The translations under genes and the position numbers were made by a program. Below the pieces are notes generated by a model, which worked only from the letters and a program-made list of their open reading frames with translations, was not told where the DNA came from and did no database searches. Below, piece after piece: positions 24,863 through 32,444 of a stretch of DNA of 64,000 bases. This DNA comes from Mycolicibacterium rutilum (GTDB lineage Bacteria; Actinomycetota; Actinomycetes; Mycobacteriales; Mycobacteriaceae), in the NCBI RefSeq assembly GCF_900108565.1, contig NZ_LT629971.1, positions 4,092,001 through 4,156,000 of the forward strand, in the 5' to 3' direction. Positions within the stretch are counted from its first letter, which is position 1; each line of letters opens with the position of its first letter.

Positions 24863-25492
24863 ATGAGTGAGTACGATTTGCACTCACTGATTTTGGCGTG
24901 CGATTTCTGCGTCGACGACGTCGACCGGATGTGGAAATGGCTGAAGAAGCATCACGACGAATTGGAATCGATCGGCGCCCATCACGTCGTGCTCTACGAA
25001 TCGATCTGGGAGCCCAATCGCGTCCTGGTGACCATTGGCATTCGGCACGTCCAGTCCATTCGTGAGGTTTTGCGGTCGCCGGCGATCTTCGAGTGGTTCA
25101 ACATTGCCGGCGCGGTCGACATCCCGCCGATCTTCGGCGGTGAAGTGGTCGAGAAGATCGACCTCTATGCGCCGACAGCGATCGACCGGGTGGGACGCGT
25201 GGTCGTCGGCGTCATGTCGTCGGTGGAGGACGTGTCCGCGCTGATGGCCAAGGTGCACGACGGCCTCGACCGGTTCAAGCAGGGCGGCGTGCGCAAGATC
25301 TGGGTCTACCGCGCCCTCGACGACGGGCAGGAAGTCATGATCCTGCAGGAGATCGAGGACGAGGTGGCGGCCAGGAACTGGATCGACCACCCCGACGCGG
25401 CGGCCGAGTGGATGTCGAACGCCGGGCTGGGCGCCTACCCCACCCAGTTCGTCGGGCGTTTCGCCCACCTGATGAGCGTCGAGCAGGGTTGA
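24863..25492 (+). CDS. Tandem dimeric alpha/beta-barrel-like protein of unknown function
   Basis: A 209-residue protein I cannot assign to a named family. It appears internally duplicated: VLVTIGIRHVQSIREVLRSP with EWFNIAGAVDIPPIFGGEVVEKI in the first half resembles MILQEIEDEVAARNWIDHP with EWMSNAGLGAYPTQFVGRFAHL in the second. Each half has the strand-helix-strand pattern of ferredoxin-like ABM domains, a fold used by small monooxygenases, stress proteins and IsdG/MhuD heme oxygenases. No active site can be named. An AGGA ribosome site lies 7 nt before the ATG. It is followed 10 bp later by bfd and preceded by IdeR-like boxes, so a role in iron release or heme handling under iron limitation is a reasonable hypothesis. 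Confidence 0.7.
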   Translation: MSEYDLHSLILACDFCVDDVDRMWKWLKKHHDELESIGAHHVVLYESIWEPNRVLVTIGIRHVQSIREVLRSPAIFEWFNIAGAVDIPPIFGGEVVEKIDLYAPTAIDRVGRVVVGVMSSVEDVSALMAKVHDGLDRFKQGGVRKIWVYRALDDGQEVMILQEIEDEVAARNWIDHPDAAAEWMSNAGLGAYPTQFVGRFAHLMSVEQG

Positions 25493-25502
25493 GGGGGCCC
25501 GC

Positions 25503-25700
25503 ATGTTCGTCTGCCTGTGCCACGGGATCACCAGCCACGTTGTCAGCGAGTGCGTGGCCAACGGGGCGCGGACGTCCAAACAGATCGCCGAGGCGTGCGG
25601 TGCCGGCGGCGACTGCGGGCGGTGCCGACGGACCCTGCGCGCGATCATCGCCTCGCAGTGCGAGGCCGACGAGAAGGCCCACACCGCGGCGCGGCACTGA
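25503..25700 (+). CDS. bfd: Bacterioferritin-associated ferredoxin
   Basis: A 65-residue protein with the BFD-like [2Fe-2S] signature: MFVCLCHGIT (Cys4, Cys6) and GDCGRC (Cys38, Cys41), the C-x-C...C-x-x-C pattern. Bfd docks on bacterioferritin and passes electrons to the heme to release stored iron. A GAGGGGG ribosome site precedes the ATG. It is the second gene behind the IdeR-like boxes and lies opposite bfrA, so storage and release proteins share one control region. It converges on the enoyl-CoA hydratase gene with an 8-bp gap. Confidence 0.85.
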   Translation: MFVCLCHGITSHVVSECVANGARTSKQIAEACGAGGDCGRCRRTLRAIIASQCEADEKAHTAARH

Positions 25701-25708
25701 CCGCCGCG

Positions 25709-26479
25709 CTACGCCCCGCCGCCCTTACCGGTGAACTCGGCCAGCGCGCTGGCGTTGGCCGCCGCACCCATCAGCGCGGCGAAGTGCTCGATCTCTCGGG
25801 CGGTGGCCGCGGCGATCCCCTCACCGGTGGGCGCGGTGATCGTCTGCTTGACCGCCATCAAACTCGCGATCGGGCGCGCCGCCAGGATCTCGGCGTGCCG
25901 ACGGGCCTCGGCCAGCAGCTCGTCGGGTGCGCACACCTTCCACACCAGGCCCATCCGGTGGGCTTCCTCGGCGTCGACCCACTCCGAGGACATCAGCAGC
26001 CACGCGGCGTTCTGCCGGCCCATCAGCCGCGGCAGCAGATACGACGACGCGGCCTCCGGGGCGACGCCGAGACTGGTGAACGGCGTCTTCAACCGCGCGG
26101 CCGTCGACATGAACACCAGATCGGCGTAACCGAGAATCGTTGCGCCGATGCCCACTCCGACACCGTTGACCGCGCAGATCAGCGGTTTGGGGAACTCGGT
26201 CAGCGCATCGATCATCGTGGTGAAGTGGCTGCCCTGCTGGTTGAACTCGGGATCGGTGATGCGCCTTTGCATCTCGTTGAGGTCGTTGCCTGCGCTGAAT
26301 GCCCGGCCCGCGCCGGTGAGCACGACGACCGCGACCTCGGGGTCGGCGGCCGCGTCGCGCAACGCGTCCGCCGTCGCCTTGTACAGGGCCTCGTTGAAGG
26401 CGTTGAGCACCTCGGGGCGGTGCAGGGTCACGGTGCGGACGCGGTTGTCGTCGGCGATCTGCAGGGTCGATTCGGCCAC
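25709..26479 (-). CDS. Enoyl-CoA hydratase/isomerase family protein
   Basis: A 256-residue crotonase-fold protein. HRPEVLNAFNEALY, GAGRAFSAGNDLNEM (oxyanion-hole region) and AVNGVGVGIGATI with the second oxyanion Gly are present. In TSLGVAPEAASSYLLP one of the two hydratase glutamates is seen (PEAASS); the first position after the ADLVFMS strand is not clearly Glu, so isomerase or other crotonase chemistry is possible. It is the last gene of a run with the PPOX and EthD-like genes, 16 bp after the former. Confidence 0.8.
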   Translation of the reverse strand: MAESTLQIADDNRVRTVTLHRPEVLNAFNEALYKATADALRDAAADPEVAVVVLTGAGRAFSAGNDLNEMQRRITDPEFNQQGSHFTTMIDALTEFPKPLICAVNGVGVGIGATILGYADLVFMSTAARLKTPFTSLGVAPEAASSYLLPRLMGRQNAAWLLMSSEWVDAEEAHRMGLVWKVCAPDELLAEARRHAEILAARPIASLMAVKQTITAPTGEGIAAATAREIEHFAALMGAAANASALAEFTGKGGGA

Positions 26480-26495
26480 CGCAGCAGCCTAAGTG

Positions 26496-26939
26496 CTAAC
26501 CGTTGCTGTAGACGCGGGTGGGTTCGACAAGCACCACGGTGCGGCGCTGCTCGGCCATCACCCGGTCGTACTCGGCCCAGTTGTCGTGGGTGCCACCGGC
26601 GGCGGTGAACACGTCGCGCAGCAGCAACCGCAACGCATCCGCGTCGGCCAGCCACGGTTGCGGATCGTCGGGGCCCGCGAGGACCGCCCGGCCCTCCACG
26701 GTCGCCCACTGCCAGCCCTGGCGGAACGTGACGGCCAGTTGCGGACGCGCCCGCAGGTTGGCGAGCTTGACCCGGCCGTAGGTGACGAAGCCCAGCGCCG
26801 GTGCGCCGGTGGCCGGATGGGCGAGCTTGCCGACGTTGACCAGCGACGCCTGAATCGTCGCGTCGCCCCGCAGGGTCGACACCACGGCCAACCCGTTGTC
26901 GGCGGCGGCCAGCGTGACCGCCTCATCGAGTGTCGTCAT
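26496..26939 (-). CDS. PPOX/split-barrel flavin-binding protein (Rv1875-like)
   Basis: A 147-residue split beta-barrel protein. GLAVVSTLRGDATIQASLVNVG, FVTYGRVKLANLRARPQLAVTF and WATVEGRAVLAGPD are the strand pattern of pyridoxamine-phosphate oxidase-like proteins, which in actinobacteria often bind F420 or FMN. It corresponds by neighbourhood to M. tuberculosis Rv1875. The function is unknown. The ATG overlaps the stop of the EthD-like gene by 4 bp. Confidence 0.75.
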   Translation of the reverse strand: MTTLDEAVTLAAADNGLAVVSTLRGDATIQASLVNVGKLAHPATGAPALGFVTYGRVKLANLRARPQLAVTFRQGWQWATVEGRAVLAGPDDPQPWLADADALRLLLRDVFTAAGGTHDNWAEYDRVMAEQRRTVVLVEPTRVYSNG

Positions 26940-27658
26940 GAAACTCCTTGTGCGGCAACATCAACGAACGGTACGCGGTACACGTAGCGGCTGGTCGGCA
27001 CAGTGTCGACATCGCGATTGGCGCCGAACGCGGCGGTGCTGGCCACCATCCGGTCCATGCGGTCGCGCAGGTCGTCGTCGTCGGCGGCGCCGAAGAACGC
27101 GTGCAGGTCCGACAGCGCGGCCAGCGGGAACTGTTCCTCGACGATCGCGTCGATCGCCGGTGCGTCCGGGGTCAGCGCCCGCACCACCGCGTTCTGCGTG
27201 TACCCGAACGTCGACTGCGTCGCGATGGCCACCGGGGTGTGGTCGAGGTGCCAGCGCTGCAGCCATGCGGACTCGTCGAGGTCCGCGGGTCGGCGCAGCA
27301 GCGCGACGTTGGCGAACCCGTCGGCGCGATCACCCGGTGCGGTCGGGGGCAGCGCCACCGGAACCGACTCGGTGACCAGGTAGGCGGCCACCTGGTCGGC
27401 CTCGTGCCGCAGGCGTGCGACGGCGGCGGTCACCTGCTCGCCGTAGGACTGCTGGGTCCACAGGCTGACGAACCCGACCACCGGCGGGTCCAGCGTCGTG
27501 AGCGTCATCAGCGAGTCGCGCACCTGGCCGTCACGGACGTTGATCGTCAGCCCGGGGACCTCGAGAGCCAGCAGATCGGCCGCGACGTGCTCGCGCAGCC
27601 GTGCGCACCAGGCGTCGTCACCGTCGGCCCGCCGCAGCGTGATGATCACTTTCTCCAC
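26936..27658 (-). CDS. EthD/ABM-like protein (Rv1874-like)
   Basis: A 240-residue protein resembling M. tuberculosis Rv1874 from memory. The N-terminus MEKVIITLRRADGDDAWC and the later WLQRWHLDHTPVAIATQSTFGYTQN look like two EthD-type ferredoxin-like repeats; W-x-x-WH-x-x-H is the recognisable EthD core. Function unknown. The GTG start follows TAGGTT by 6 nt, so it should be a leaderless first gene of its own operon with the PPOX and enoyl-CoA hydratase genes, separate from the nitrile hydratase operon just upstream. Confidence 0.65.
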   Translation of the reverse strand: MEKVIITLRRADGDDAWCARLREHVAADLLALEVPGLTINVRDGQVRDSLMTLTTLDPPVVGFVSLWTQQSYGEQVTAAVARLRHEADQVAAYLVTESVPVALPPTAPGDRADGFANVALLRRPADLDESAWLQRWHLDHTPVAIATQSTFGYTQNAVVRALTPDAPAIDAIVEEQFPLAALSDLHAFFGAADDDDLRDRMDRMVASTAAFGANRDVDTVPTSRYVYRVPFVDVAAQGVS

Positions 27659-27664
27659 GAAGCG

Positions 27665-27670
27665 AACCTA
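27665..27670 (-). promoter_or_regulatory. -10 box of the EthD-like operon
   Basis: TAGGTT on the minus strand, six nt before GTG 27658, in the 26-bp gap after the nitrile hydratase set. Confidence 0.5.
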
Positions 27671-27684
27671 ACGCGTGGCGCCGG

Positions 27685-28053
27685 TCAGGCTTCCAGCCGC
27701 TCGCGGACGTTGGCCAACCGCCTCCGCAGTTCCTGCTCGTCGATGACGCCGCGGGCCACCAGCGAGTGCGCGAGCGAGACCAACTGGTTCTCGGGATACG
27801 GCAGGTCGGCGTAGCGCGTCGCCGCCAGCGCGTCCTCTTCGTCGCGGCGCTCCTTGAAGTCCGGGACATCGGCGTCACAGGCCGCCCGGTCGAGCGCGTC
27901 GCACATCCCGTCCAGGCTGGTCTTCCACGGCGGCACCGGGTTCTCCACGCCGTACTTGGCGGCCATCCGCGACCACACCTGGTTGCGCTCGACGATCTCC
28001 TGCAGCGCCGGGACAGTCGTCTGCTCGATGCCGGGATCCGGTGTGGCGCTCAT
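27685..28053 (-). CDS. Nitrile hydratase activator-like protein (beta-N-domain, P14K type)
   Basis: A 122-residue helical protein. VPPWKTSLDGMCDALDR and LPYPENQLVSLAHSLVARGVIDEQELRRRLANV resemble the N-terminal domain of nitrile hydratase beta subunits. In cobalt-type nitrile hydratases a small protein of this kind (P14K/NhlE) carries the alpha subunit and loads cobalt by subunit swapping. The gene order beta, alpha, activator seen here is the cobalt-type order. An alternative is a true third subunit, as in thiocyanate hydrolase. The ATG overlaps the alpha-subunit stop by 4 bp. Confidence 0.65.
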   Translation of the reverse strand: MSATPDPGIEQTTVPALQEIVERNQVWSRMAAKYGVENPVPPWKTSLDGMCDALDRAACDADVPDFKERRDEEDALAATRYADLPYPENQLVSLAHSLVARGVIDEQELRRRLANVRERLEA

Positions 28054-28760
28054 GCTTCCGAGGCCGGATGCACGGCAGGGCGGGTGTCGGTGATGACGTT
28101 GGCCGTGACGCCGGCCTTGGGCAGCGCGACACCGATGAGACAGTCGCGGGTGATGATCTCGACCAACTGGTCCTCGGACCAGCCGTCGGTGCCCTCGGGG
28201 CGCATCGGCATCACCATGAAGCGGTGCTTCTGGTTGGAGTCCTGCACCCGGACGCTGACCTCGTCCGGCAGGTAGAGGCCGAACTCGGCCAGCACCTGGC
28301 GCGGCCAGCGCACCATGCGGCGGCGGTAATTCGGGGTGCGGTACCACTCCGGGGAGTTGCCGAGGATGGGCCGTGGATAGCACGAGCACAACGCGCAGAC
28401 GATCACGTTGTGCACCGTCGGGGTGTCCTCGAGGATCTCGAACGCGGTGAAGTCGCTCGGGGTGCCGAAGCCGGTGGGCTCGAGCCAGTCGACGCCGACC
28501 TCCTTGCTGGCCGTCATCGGCTCGGACAGGGCCAGCGCCTTGAAGTCCGGATCGAGCCACGCCCGGGCCACCAGACGTGCCGCCGGGGTCGGTCCGATCT
28601 GCTCGGCGAACTCGGTGAACAGCCGGTGCTCCTCGGCGGTGAAGATGCCCTTCTCGATACACAGTTCGCGCAGCGCGATCTCGAGCACCTCGAAGTCGGT
28701 GATCTCGTCGACCATCGGCGCGACGGTGCGCTCGTGATCGTGGTCGTGATCGTGGGACAT
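28050..28760 (-). CDS. nthA: Nitrile hydratase/thiocyanate hydrolase alpha-type subunit
   Basis: A 236-residue metal-binding subunit. The claw motif is C122-A-L-C125-S-C127 followed by YPRPILGNSPEWY; the last two cysteines of this motif are oxidised in mature enzymes. Known cobalt enzymes have CTLCSCY and iron enzymes CSLCSCT; here Ala replaces Thr/Ser, while the Tyr after the claw agrees with cobalt. The N-terminus HDHDHDHE is a potential metal-binding tag. Substrates of the family are nitriles, giving amides, or thiocyanate, giving carbonyl sulfide. ATG and the upstream beta stop share one base. Confidence 0.8.
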   Translation of the reverse strand: MSHDHDHDHERTVAPMVDEITDFEVLEIALRELCIEKGIFTAEEHRLFTEFAEQIGPTPAARLVARAWLDPDFKALALSEPMTASKEVGVDWLEPTGFGTPSDFTAFEILEDTPTVHNVIVCALCSCYPRPILGNSPEWYRTPNYRRRMVRWPRQVLAEFGLYLPDEVSVRVQDSNQKHRFMVMPMRPEGTDGWSEDQLVEIITRDCLIGVALPKAGVTANVITDTRPAVHPASEA

Positions 28761-29593
28761 CAGGCGGCCTCCAGCCAGTGCTCGGGGATCTCGGTCTGAA
28801 TGACGTCGGCCGCGGTGCCGGTGTAGCCGTGCCACAGGTCGGCCATGGTGAACCGCACGACGTAGAACCACTCCGGCTTGGCAGGCCGGTCCCAGGTCTC
28901 GTCCTCGGCCGCCGGACTCTCGTAGGCGACGGTGGCGATCTCGCCGCGCGCGCCGCGCACGTATTCCGGTGTGCGGGTGTAGAAGATCACCGGCAGCTCG
29001 CGCACCACCACCGCGTCGCCGACCTTGAACTTCGGTTCCCCGGCCTGCCCGGCGTACACCTGCGGATCCCCCTTGCCGACCGCATGTTTGTGGTGGGCGT
29101 TGCGCTTGACCGCGGACCCGTCGCCCTCGGACTTGGGTCTGGCCTCCAACTTCTTTCCGGCCAGACCGCCCTCGTACCGCGACTTCACCTCGGCCATCCG
29201 CTCGCTCAACTCGGTCAGCCCGATGTGGTGCTTTTCCACCAGCACCCGGGCGACCGCGAGCAGCCAGCGTCCGTAGTACGGCAGACCCAGGTATTGGGCG
29301 CGGCCCACGTCGACGTTGCCGATGCGGCGGCGTTCCTCCGACAGCCAGATCCCGCGCCACGCGAGCACCTCACAGATCACATAGGTCATGTGCTCCCAGA
29401 GCTCGTACTGCTTGTTCTCGTACTTCATCGGCGCGTCCGGTTCACCACCGACGTCATGGACGGGTTTGAGATACGCGGTGATCCGGTCGTGGTCGAGCAG
29501 GTCGGGTGTCGGCGCGTCCGGCAGTTCGGGGTATGCCGACTTCAGCCGGGCCACCAGGTCGAGTTGGGCTGCGCGCTCGGCGGCAGTACTCAT
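28760..29593 (-). CDS. nthB: Nitrile hydratase/thiocyanate hydrolase beta-type subunit
   Basis: A 277-residue subunit, longer than the usual 210-230. VHDVGG, the normal beta N-terminus, appears only at residue 45, so about 44 extra residues precede it. YLGLPYYGRWLLAVARVLVEKH is the helical domain, a Lys/His-rich linker (about 150-180) follows, and the SH3-like C-terminal domain includes FKVGDAVVVREL, RTPEYVRGARGEI and the final ADLWHGYTG-like segment. A GAGAGGG ribosome site precedes the ATG. First gene of the three-gene operon. Confidence 0.75.
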   Translation of the reverse strand: MSTAAERAAQLDLVARLKSAYPELPDAPTPDLLDHDRITAYLKPVHDVGGEPDAPMKYENKQYELWEHMTYVICEVLAWRGIWLSEERRRIGNVDVGRAQYLGLPYYGRWLLAVARVLVEKHHIGLTELSERMAEVKSRYEGGLAGKKLEARPKSEGDGSAVKRNAHHKHAVGKGDPQVYAGQAGEPKFKVGDAVVVRELPVIFYTRTPEYVRGARGEIATVAYESPAAEDETWDRPAKPEWFYVVRFTMADLWHGYTGTAADVIQTEIPEHWLEAA

Positions 29594-29820
29594 TCGGAAT
29601 CCCTCTCGTAGCCGCGGCTTACGTGGACCAAACCCCGCCGGCTGACTCTAACGCCGGACGTGGCCGCCCGCAGACGAATCGGGCCAGGCCGCTCCCCCGG
29701 ACCCGGGTGTGCACGCGGTTGCGCTGTGTCTCAGCACAATTGACGACGGCGTCGAGCTGTGCCCGGCAACCACCCGCGTGGTGCGCCCCCCTCGGCGAGG
29801 CGACACGTCAGAATGGGGGC

Positions 29821-31809
29821 GTGAGCACCGCCAGCCGGATCGTCGACGCCTTGCGCCCGACCATGTCCGACGGCGGCGCGGTGGCCAGGAGCCTGGCGGC
29901 GGTGTTGGCGACCACCGTGCTGACGCTGCTGTGGGTTTCGGGACCCGCCGCGCTGTGGGTGGCCGGCGCGGGCGCCGTCGCGGGGGCGATCGCGCTGCAG
30001 GACAGCCCCGGCGGACGCATCTCGCGGGTCGGCATCGTGGCCGTGCAGATGGGCGCGGCAGTGTTTCTCGGGGCGCTGACCGCATCGCTGGACATCGTCT
30101 TCGTGGCCGTGGTGGCGCTCTGGTGCTTCGCGGCCGGACTGCAGTGGGCCGTCGGTGGTAACGCGGGCCTGGTCGGTGCCGGCGCGAGCGCACTGCTCGT
30201 GGTCGCGCCACCGCTGGCCCCGACGGCCGCGTCGGTGCTGGTGCCGACGCTGCTGACGGTGCTGGCCGGCGGTGTGCAGGCCGCGCTGATCGCGATGTGG
30301 CCGCCGCAGCGGTGGCGCACGCAGCGCGATGCGCTGTCCGACGCGTACCGGGCGCTGGCCGACGAGGCCCGCCAGATCGGTGCGGACGGCTCATCGCCGA
30401 CGACAGAGATCCTCGACCCGTCGCTGCGCGACGCGTTCATCGACACCCAGGCCAGCCGTCGGCCGGAGGCCTATCACGGTGGCCACCGGCCGCCCGAACG
30501 CATCATGGCCACGCTGCGGGCGCTGCGCGAATCGCCGGGCGTCAACGACGAAGACGTGTCGCGCATGGCGGCGGCGGCGGCCGAGGTGCTCGACGCGATC
30601 GCCGGGCAGGACCACACCGCGCGGCGCGACACCGAGCACGGCCTGATTCGCCTCGACGCCACGGTGGCGTTGTTGAGCGGCCCGGAAGAAGAACTCGCGC
30701 AACGACTTTCGCGCCAACTCCACGAAGTCGCGAAACTGCGCTTCCCCGACCTGAACCGGGCCGACCTGATCAGCCCGGTCCGCACGACGGTCGATGTCAT
30801 CCGCTCGCACATGACCTTGACGTCGCCGATTCTGCGGCACGCGATCCGGCTGTCGGCGGCGGCCGCGCTGGGGGTCGCGGCCGACCGGTTCGCGCCGGTG
30901 GCACACGGCCACTGGATCGCGCTGACGGTGCTGATGGTGCTGCGTCCCGAGACCGCGCACACCTATACGCGCTGCGTCGGACGACTGACGGGCATCGCCG
31001 GTGGCATCGTGGCCGCCTCGGTCATCGCGTGGCTGCTGCATCCGACGGGCGCCGTCGCGGTCGTGCTCGCGGCCGCCTGCCTCGCGGTGACCTACGCGGT
31101 GCACCGGACGGGCTACATCGCGGGCAGCGCCGCACTGGCCGCGGCAACGGTGTTCCTGCTCGACATCGACGCGGTGACCTCCGGTGCGACGCTGGAGGAC
31201 CGGTTGTTCTCGGTGATCATCGGCGGCGGCCTCGCGGTGGTGGCCCACGTCGCCCTGCCCGACCATGCGCTGACGCGGTTGCACCAGCGCGCCGGGGAAC
31301 TGCTGAAGTCCGAGATCGATTACGCCGCAACGGTGGTCAAGGCCTACGTGCATGAGATCGACCACCAGGCCGACACCGTGACCACCGCCTGGCAGCGCGC
31401 GTACCGCGCCAGGGCCGGATTCGAGGCGGCCTCCGGCGCGACCCGGATGGAGACCCGGGAACTGCGCCGGTGGCTGCGGTCGTACCGGACCGCGCTCAAC
31501 GCGGTGACCGCCTCCTGCACGGCGCTCGAGGACAGCCTGCCGCCGCACCCGCCGACCGCCCTGACGCGCGATTTCGTGGCGGCCGTCGACGATTACGTCG
31601 ACGCGCTGCGCGGCGCGCCCCCGACGCCGGCGACGCCGTGGACGGTGGACGTGGCGGCGCTGACCGCGGCCGCTCAGCAGGTGCGGGACCGCGCCGCGGG
31701 CGTGTCCGGCGACGACGGGGCCGTGCGCGTGCTGGTGTCGGAGATCGCCTCGATCACCCGCAGCCTGGCGGGCATCGCCTCGATCAGCGAGCCCATTTCG
31801 GCTGGATGA
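29821..31809 (+). CDS. FUSC-family membrane protein (aromatic-acid exporter-like)
   Basis: A 662-residue protein with two hydrophobic blocks. The N-terminal block (about 25-165) and a second block (about 345-465) each have five or six segments; VAHGHWIALTVLMVLRPETAHTYTR is the FUSC signature in the second. A cytoplasmic region of about 180 residues separates them and a helical tail follows. FUSC proteins (AaeB, YccS) are thought to export aromatic acids. CAGAAT lies 6 nt before the GTG, close to a leaderless promoter. Its 3' end overlaps the convergent thioesterase gene by 26 bp. Confidence 0.8.
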   Translation: MSTASRIVDALRPTMSDGGAVARSLAAVLATTVLTLLWVSGPAALWVAGAGAVAGAIALQDSPGGRISRVGIVAVQMGAAVFLGALTASLDIVFVAVVALWCFAAGLQWAVGGNAGLVGAGASALLVVAPPLAPTAASVLVPTLLTVLAGGVQAALIAMWPPQRWRTQRDALSDAYRALADEARQIGADGSSPTTEILDPSLRDAFIDTQASRRPEAYHGGHRPPERIMATLRALRESPGVNDEDVSRMAAAAAEVLDAIAGQDHTARRDTEHGLIRLDATVALLSGPEEELAQRLSRQLHEVAKLRFPDLNRADLISPVRTTVDVIRSHMTLTSPILRHAIRLSAAAALGVAADRFAPVAHGHWIALTVLMVLRPETAHTYTRCVGRLTGIAGGIVAASVIAWLLHPTGAVAVVLAAACLAVTYAVHRTGYIAGSAALAAATVFLLDIDAVTSGATLEDRLFSVIIGGGLAVVAHVALPDHALTRLHQRAGELLKSEIDYAATVVKAYVHEIDHQADTVTTAWQRAYRARAGFEAASGATRMETRELRRWLRSYRTALNAVTASCTALEDSLPPHPPTALTRDFVAAVDDYVDALRGAPPTPATPWTVDVAALTAAAQQVRDRAAGVSGDDGAVRVLVSEIASITRSLAGIASISEPISAG

Positions 31810-32407
31810 ACACGCCTTCGGCCTCGACCGTCGGGCCCTCGGCGTCGGCGAGATAGCCCGCGGCGTAGGCCTTCACACCGTCGGTGCCGGTGATCCTGGC
31901 TTCGGCGTGCAGCCGGCCCAGCGGGGTGGGCCGTAGATATCGCAGCGTGATGGTGCCGGTGAAGCGCGGCGATTCGGCGTTGGCCGCCACCTCGCCGAGC
32001 AGGTGGTCGAGGATCAGCGCCGCCACACCGCCGTGCACATGTCCCGGTGGCCCTTCGAACGCCGCGCCGAGTTCGAAATCGGTGTGCACACGGCCGTCGG
32101 GATCGCGCATGACCTCGACCGGCGGGGCCACCGGGTTGCGGATCCCGATCACCGGGTTGCCCCACGCCATCCGGTCCCCTCCGCTGGTGAACCGCACCCC
32201 GAACGGGCCGTCGGTCTGGCGTGACCGCAGCCGCGCTGTCGCGGCGTCGATCTGCGCCTTGACGGTTGCCACGGTGTCCACGTCGACCTCGGTGCGGATC
32301 GTCGCGTCGATCAACTCCCGCACCGAGTCGGCGAGCGGGCCGTACACCGCGCGCAACCGCTCGACCTCAGCCGACGGGACGTCGCCGATATCGGTCCACT
32401 GCACCAC
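31784..32407 (-). CDS. PaaI-family hotdog thioesterase-like protein
   Basis: A 207-residue protein. The C-terminal part (about 95-205) is a hotdog domain: GPPGHVHGGVAALILDHLLGE is the conserved helix region with HGG, and TITLRYLRPTPLGRLHAEA the following strands. The N-terminal 90 residues are helical and precede NPVIGIRNPVAPP, the layout of a common actinobacterial thioesterase subgroup. Acyl-CoA hydrolysis is the expected activity. The GTG start lies 9 bp from a perfect KstR-type palindrome, which points to steroid or lipid catabolism. Confidence 0.75.
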   Translation of the reverse strand: MVQWTDIGDVPSAEVERLRAVYGPLADSVRELIDATIRTEVDVDTVATVKAQIDAATARLRSRQTDGPFGVRFTSGGDRMAWGNPVIGIRNPVAPPVEVMRDPDGRVHTDFELGAAFEGPPGHVHGGVAALILDHLLGEVAANAESPRFTGTITLRYLRPTPLGRLHAEARITGTDGVKAYAAGYLADAEGPTVEAEGVFIQPKWAR

Positions 32408-32415
32408 GCATGCAC

Positions 32416-32429
32416 TAGAACACGTTGCA
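32416..32429. promoter_or_regulatory. KstR-like operator
   Basis: TAGAACACGTTGCA matches all fixed bases of TnnAACnnGTTnnA. It lies 8 bp upstream of the thioesterase start and 15 bp past the stop of the TetR gene, so it should control the thioesterase. Confidence 0.55.
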
Positions 32430-32444
32430 GAGCCTGGTGTCGAA

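Noticed and set aside
27659..27684. Half IdeR box (TTAGGTT on the minus strand) before the EthD-like operon
   Set aside because: The second half of the palindrome is missing and the bases are explained by the -10 box.
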